In this document: positions 54,302 through 56,948 of the stretch, one piece after another
How positions within the stretch are numbered: position 1 is the first letter of the stretch
How the letters are laid out: every line of letters begins with the position of its first letter
Assembly: GCA_028683955.1 (NCBI GenBank)
Contig: JAQUGR010000006.1
Coordinates: 21,770 to 78,717 of the forward strand
Length of the DNA stretch: 56,948 bases
DNA from: Bacillota bacterium
GTDB taxonomy: Bacteria > Bacillota > TC1
Direction: 5' to 3'
The notes under the pieces: generated by a model
What the model was told of the DNA's origin: nothing
The model's input: only the letters and a program-made list of their open reading frames with translations
The model's database searches: none
Translations under genes and position numbers: made by a program

Positions 54302-56218
54302 ATTCAACATAGTTACTTTAATGACCTTAGCGGAAGACTTGTTAAGACCACAGATAGTAAGGATAACAAGTGGGTATTTGGCTATGATGAACATAGTAAC
54401 CTTAACAGTATAGATAAGACTCAGTTTGGAGTAGAAGAGAAGGAAAGTATCATCTTTAATGATGATAATATGGTGACTCAATTCAAACTACATCAAGGCT
54501 CTAATCTAAAACTGGATCAAACAATAGTCTATGATGCTCTTGGTAGAATAGAGAGTATCGGTACTAAAGATGGTAATGATAATAGTGTGGTAAATAAGGG
54601 GTATACTTATTGGGCTGGTAATAGAACTGAAAATAATGTTACTACTACCTTAGTGGAAAAAGAAACTCTTGGATCACTTGTTAAGGATTATACTTATGAC
54701 CTTAAGGGTAATATAGAGACTATAACAGTTGGTAATAAGGTAACAACTTATACTTATGATAATTTGAGCCAGCTGACTATGGAAGTTATAAATGTTGATG
54801 GTGTAGAAACAAGTAAAATAGAATATGATTATGATACTGGTGGTAATATACAGACTAAGACTGTAACTACTGATGGTGGAACTCCAGTAGTTTATAGTTA
54901 TGGATATGATACAACCTGGAAGGATAAGTTAGTATCTTTTGATGGTAAAACTATTACTTATGATTCTATTGGTAATCCTCTCTCTATTGGTGGTGCAACT
55001 ATGACCTGGACACAAGGAAGAAAGATGGCTACCTTTAAGGAGGATAGTTCATCTGAGACTGCAACTTATACTTATGATGAGAATGGGATAAGGAAGAGTA
55101 AGACTATTGGTGATGAGGTTATAGAGTATATTACAAGTGGTGGTGAGGTAGTTGCACAAAGATCAAATAGTGGAACTACGAGTGATTCTAGTGATGATGT
55201 TACTATTACTTTTACTAGGGGTGCTGATGGTTCACTAGTATCTATGAATAGGAATGGTACTATTTTCTATTATGTTACTAATATTCAGGGAGATGTTGAG
55301 CAAATACTGGGTAGTACTGGTCAGGTTGTGGTATCATATGTTTATGATGCTTATGGTAGGGTTGTTGATATTTCTGGTACTCTTGCTAGTACTATAGGTG
55401 AAGAGAATCCTTTCAGGTATAGGTCATATTATTTGGATAATGAGTCTGGGTATTATTATCTGCAGAGCAGGTATTATGATTCACTAGTTGGTAGGTTTAT
55501 TAATGCTGACGGACAACTTAACGGTGGAGAAACAGGGAATAATATGTTTTCTTATTGTGGAAATAACCCTGTAAATTCTATAGATCCTGATGGACATAAA
55601 TGGTGGCATTGGGGAATAGCAGCTTTGGTTGTAGTCGCTACTGTGGCTGTTGTTGTTGCAACAGCAGGTGGGGCTATTCCAGCTTTAGCAGCTATCGGGT
55701 CTGTCTCAGCGGGTTGTTACGCAGGATCAGCTGCTGTAACGATTGCAGCTGGTGCAGCAATAGGTGTAACAACTGGCTTTGGAATTGCAATGACCTCAGC
55801 CGCAACATCGTCAAAGTCAGCTAAAAACTTTGCAAATAAAGGAAAAGATGCATTAATAACTACCTTAACTGGTGGTGCTTTAGGAATAGCAGGCGGTATT
55901 ACAATTACTAAAACCACTTCCACTAAATCGGTTGTAATTGGTGAAAAAATGAAAGACAGGGTTATACCAGCTGCTAAAGAGTTGAATGCTGATTACTATA
56001 AAGGTATTAGAAATTATAGTAAATTAGAAAAAATACTTGGTGATGGATTAACTAGTAGAATAGGAATGGCTCATAATAAAGCTTGGATACAAAAAGAAAT
56101 GTTTTTTAGTACTAAAATTATTGATATTGGATCTGCTGGAACTAATAGTCAATATTATTCTATGGAAAAGGCTGCAACTAGTAATTATTGGAATTATCTA
56201 GAGCAGGAAGGGTGGTAG
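54302..56218 (+). pseudogene. orphan RHS core cassette with alternative toxin tip
   Basis: Open frame from 54302, first ATG 54470 (583 codons with stop from there). It lacks secretion, DNRLRE, ChW and most YD regions. From about 54320 to 55477 it matches the main RHS core; 54530-55449 appears identical to 50302-51221. After the core end (RYYDSLVGRFINADG, then DGHKWW) it has a Gly- and Ala-rich hydrophobic stretch (about 55600-55800) and a final domain of about 100 residues with VIGEKMKDRVIPAAKELNAD, NKAWIQKEMFF and IIDIGSAG. That layout (IGE-M-x-R-V ... NK-x-WI ... IIDIG) is shared by nuclease-like tips of polymorphic toxins. It is silent unless recombined or read through. Confidence 0.8.
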
Positions 56219-56223
56219 TATTA

Positions 56224-56706
56224 ATGAAAAAACATGAATTTTTTAAAGTAACACATAATATAGTTTCTGGAATTAAAACATTATTAACCAAAGATATTAT
56301 GATGATGAATCTAGAAGTAATTAAAGATAGTTTTAATTTTTTAACAGATGAAGGTTTTAAATATAGTTTTAATAATGATTCAAATATAGTACTAAGTTTG
56401 GAATATATGAAAAATGATTTAGTAATAATCCCAGGATATGATTATCGGGAACATGATTTTAGCGTTAGTCTAAGAGATTTAAAAAATAAAAACATTTTAA
56501 ATTTATCAACGGATATACTTGATGCTAATATAGGTGGTTTAACAAGAAGAAATAAACTGATTGAAGATATTAGTAATGTAAAAGCATATTACAAGAAGTT
56601 TACACATGGTATGCCAAAGGAATATTTTGTTGCAATTACAAATTTATATGCAGATTTTATAAAAGAAAATATAAAAGAAATTATTGAATGGAAATATTCT
56701 GTATAG
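56224..56706 (+). CDS. candidate immunity protein for the orphan tip
   Basis: 160 residues from ATG 56224, 5 bp after the cassette stop and behind a GGAAGGGTGG site; no membrane segment or signal peptide. Mixed alpha/beta, with DSNIVLSLEYMKNDLVIIPGYDYREHDFSVSL and a helical end. A soluble product fits a cytosolic toxin such as a nuclease. The family is not recognised; the call rests on position. Confidence 0.7.
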   Translation: MKKHEFFKVTHNIVSGIKTLLTKDIMMMNLEVIKDSFNFLTDEGFKYSFNNDSNIVLSLEYMKNDLVIIPGYDYREHDFSVSLRDLKNKNILNLSTDILDANIGGLTRRNKLIEDISNVKAYYKKFTHGMPKEYFVAITNLYADFIKENIKEIIEWKYSV

Positions 56707-56825
56707 AAAAAATCTATAATTTCCGTTAAATTATTTTGACACCCTTTTTGACACCCCGAGTTGAATAGTATAGCCTAATATAGGTGAGTGTAGCATAGTC
56801 AAGAATGCCTTAACGGTGGGGAAAG
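56707..56825. other. intergenic stretch before the second IS end
   Basis: No gene is seen. GACACCC occurs at two places here and also ahead of the first IS end (53818), and a short run CTTAACGGTGG matches the RHS cassette near 55519, so this is probably debris of earlier rearrangements. Confidence 0.4.
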
Positions 56826-56948
56826 TGAACTGCTCCCTGTCAAGTAGACAGTGAAAAATGAAAAATTTAATATTATGCTGCCAAAGCCTGGTTTCTCGCT
56901 TGTAGTGGAGCCAGGCCTTTGTATTTAGCTTGGTACCTTTTATTGTTG
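56826..56948 (-). mobile_element. IS3-family element, right end (continues past window)
   Basis: TGAACTGCTCCCTGTCAAGT starts the element as in the first copy, in the same orientation, and the two copies differ at several bases. The rest lies beyond the window. Confidence 0.8.
56873..56948 (-). CDS. IS3-family transposase, C-terminal end (partial)
   Basis: The last 24 codons on the minus strand read NNKRYQAKYKGLAPLQARNQ then ALAA and stop at 56873-56875, one residue different from the first copy in this stretch. The upstream part is outside the window, so intactness cannot be judged. Confidence 0.85.
   Translation of the reverse strand, partial: NNKRYQAKYKGLAPLQARNQALAA

Noticed and set aside
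54077-54481. 134-codon minus-strand frame over the IS remnant
   Set aside because: Only about 20 codons at its end resemble transposase (frameshifted part); the rest is antisense to the RHS cassette and junction DNA.
55600-55824. 74-codon frame rich in Cys and Ser inside the orphan RHS cassette
   Set aside because: It is a frame-shifted reading of the Gly/Ala-rich hydrophobic stretch, with no own start signal.

Overview
The window is AT-rich DNA from a low-GC Gram-positive bacterium, most likely a member of the Clostridia. The evidence is AGGAGG-type ribosome binding sites with several TTG and GTG starts, a large-type SRP RNA placed after serS and tRNA-Ser, clostridial hydrophobic-W (ChW) repeat proteins, and a three-subunit XdhABC-type xanthine dehydrogenase. 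Genus cannot be fixed from the sequence alone.

Layout. 1-630 is the tail of a secreted ChW-repeat protein, followed by a small membrane protein. 1230-3207 holds xpt and an FAD-dependent dehydrogenase of the COG2509 type. 3311-10468 is a complete arginine operon argCJBDFG with a good promoter, a candidate ArgR site and an ECF transporter S component at its end. A convergent WYL regulator follows, then a housekeeping block 12043-19112: gyrB, an AIR-synthase-like gene, gyrA, serS, tRNA-Ser(GGA) and SRP RNA. 19136-23981 has a Tic20-like membrane protein, then an ABC exporter with its two-component system.

24103-35675 is a purine salvage island. A GntR/UTRA regulator sits behind two perfect 11-bp palindromes. 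After it come a divergent adenine deaminase, a nucleoside-type ABC importer (BMP lipoprotein, double ATPase, two permeases), a small membrane-anchored protein and xdhABC. Together these would import purine nucleosides or bases, deaminate adenine-like substrates to oxopurines and oxidise these further.

35687-44135 is a mixed region: PatB/MalY C-S lyase, leucyl aminopeptidase and a GNAT in one minus-strand operon, two tandem PlsC-type acyltransferases, an SDR, a membrane-anchored BMP-type binding protein coupled to an eight-cysteine protein, a VanY carboxypeptidase with an Ig-like domain, and the initiator tRNA-fMet.

44330-56948 is an RHS polymorphic-toxin island. A very large secreted YD-repeat protein carries nine ChW modules and a variable C-terminal tip, with a translationally coupled candidate immunity gene. 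Its reading frame is cut by one in-frame UGA where Trp is expected. Downstream are accessory small genes, an IS3-family remnant, an orphan RHS core cassette that matches the main gene over about 920 bp but carries a different tip and its own candidate immunity gene, and the end of a second IS3-family element. The layout looks like a tip-swapping locus, and this is the most interesting part of the window. Most functional calls rest on reading translated motifs by eye, without database searches.
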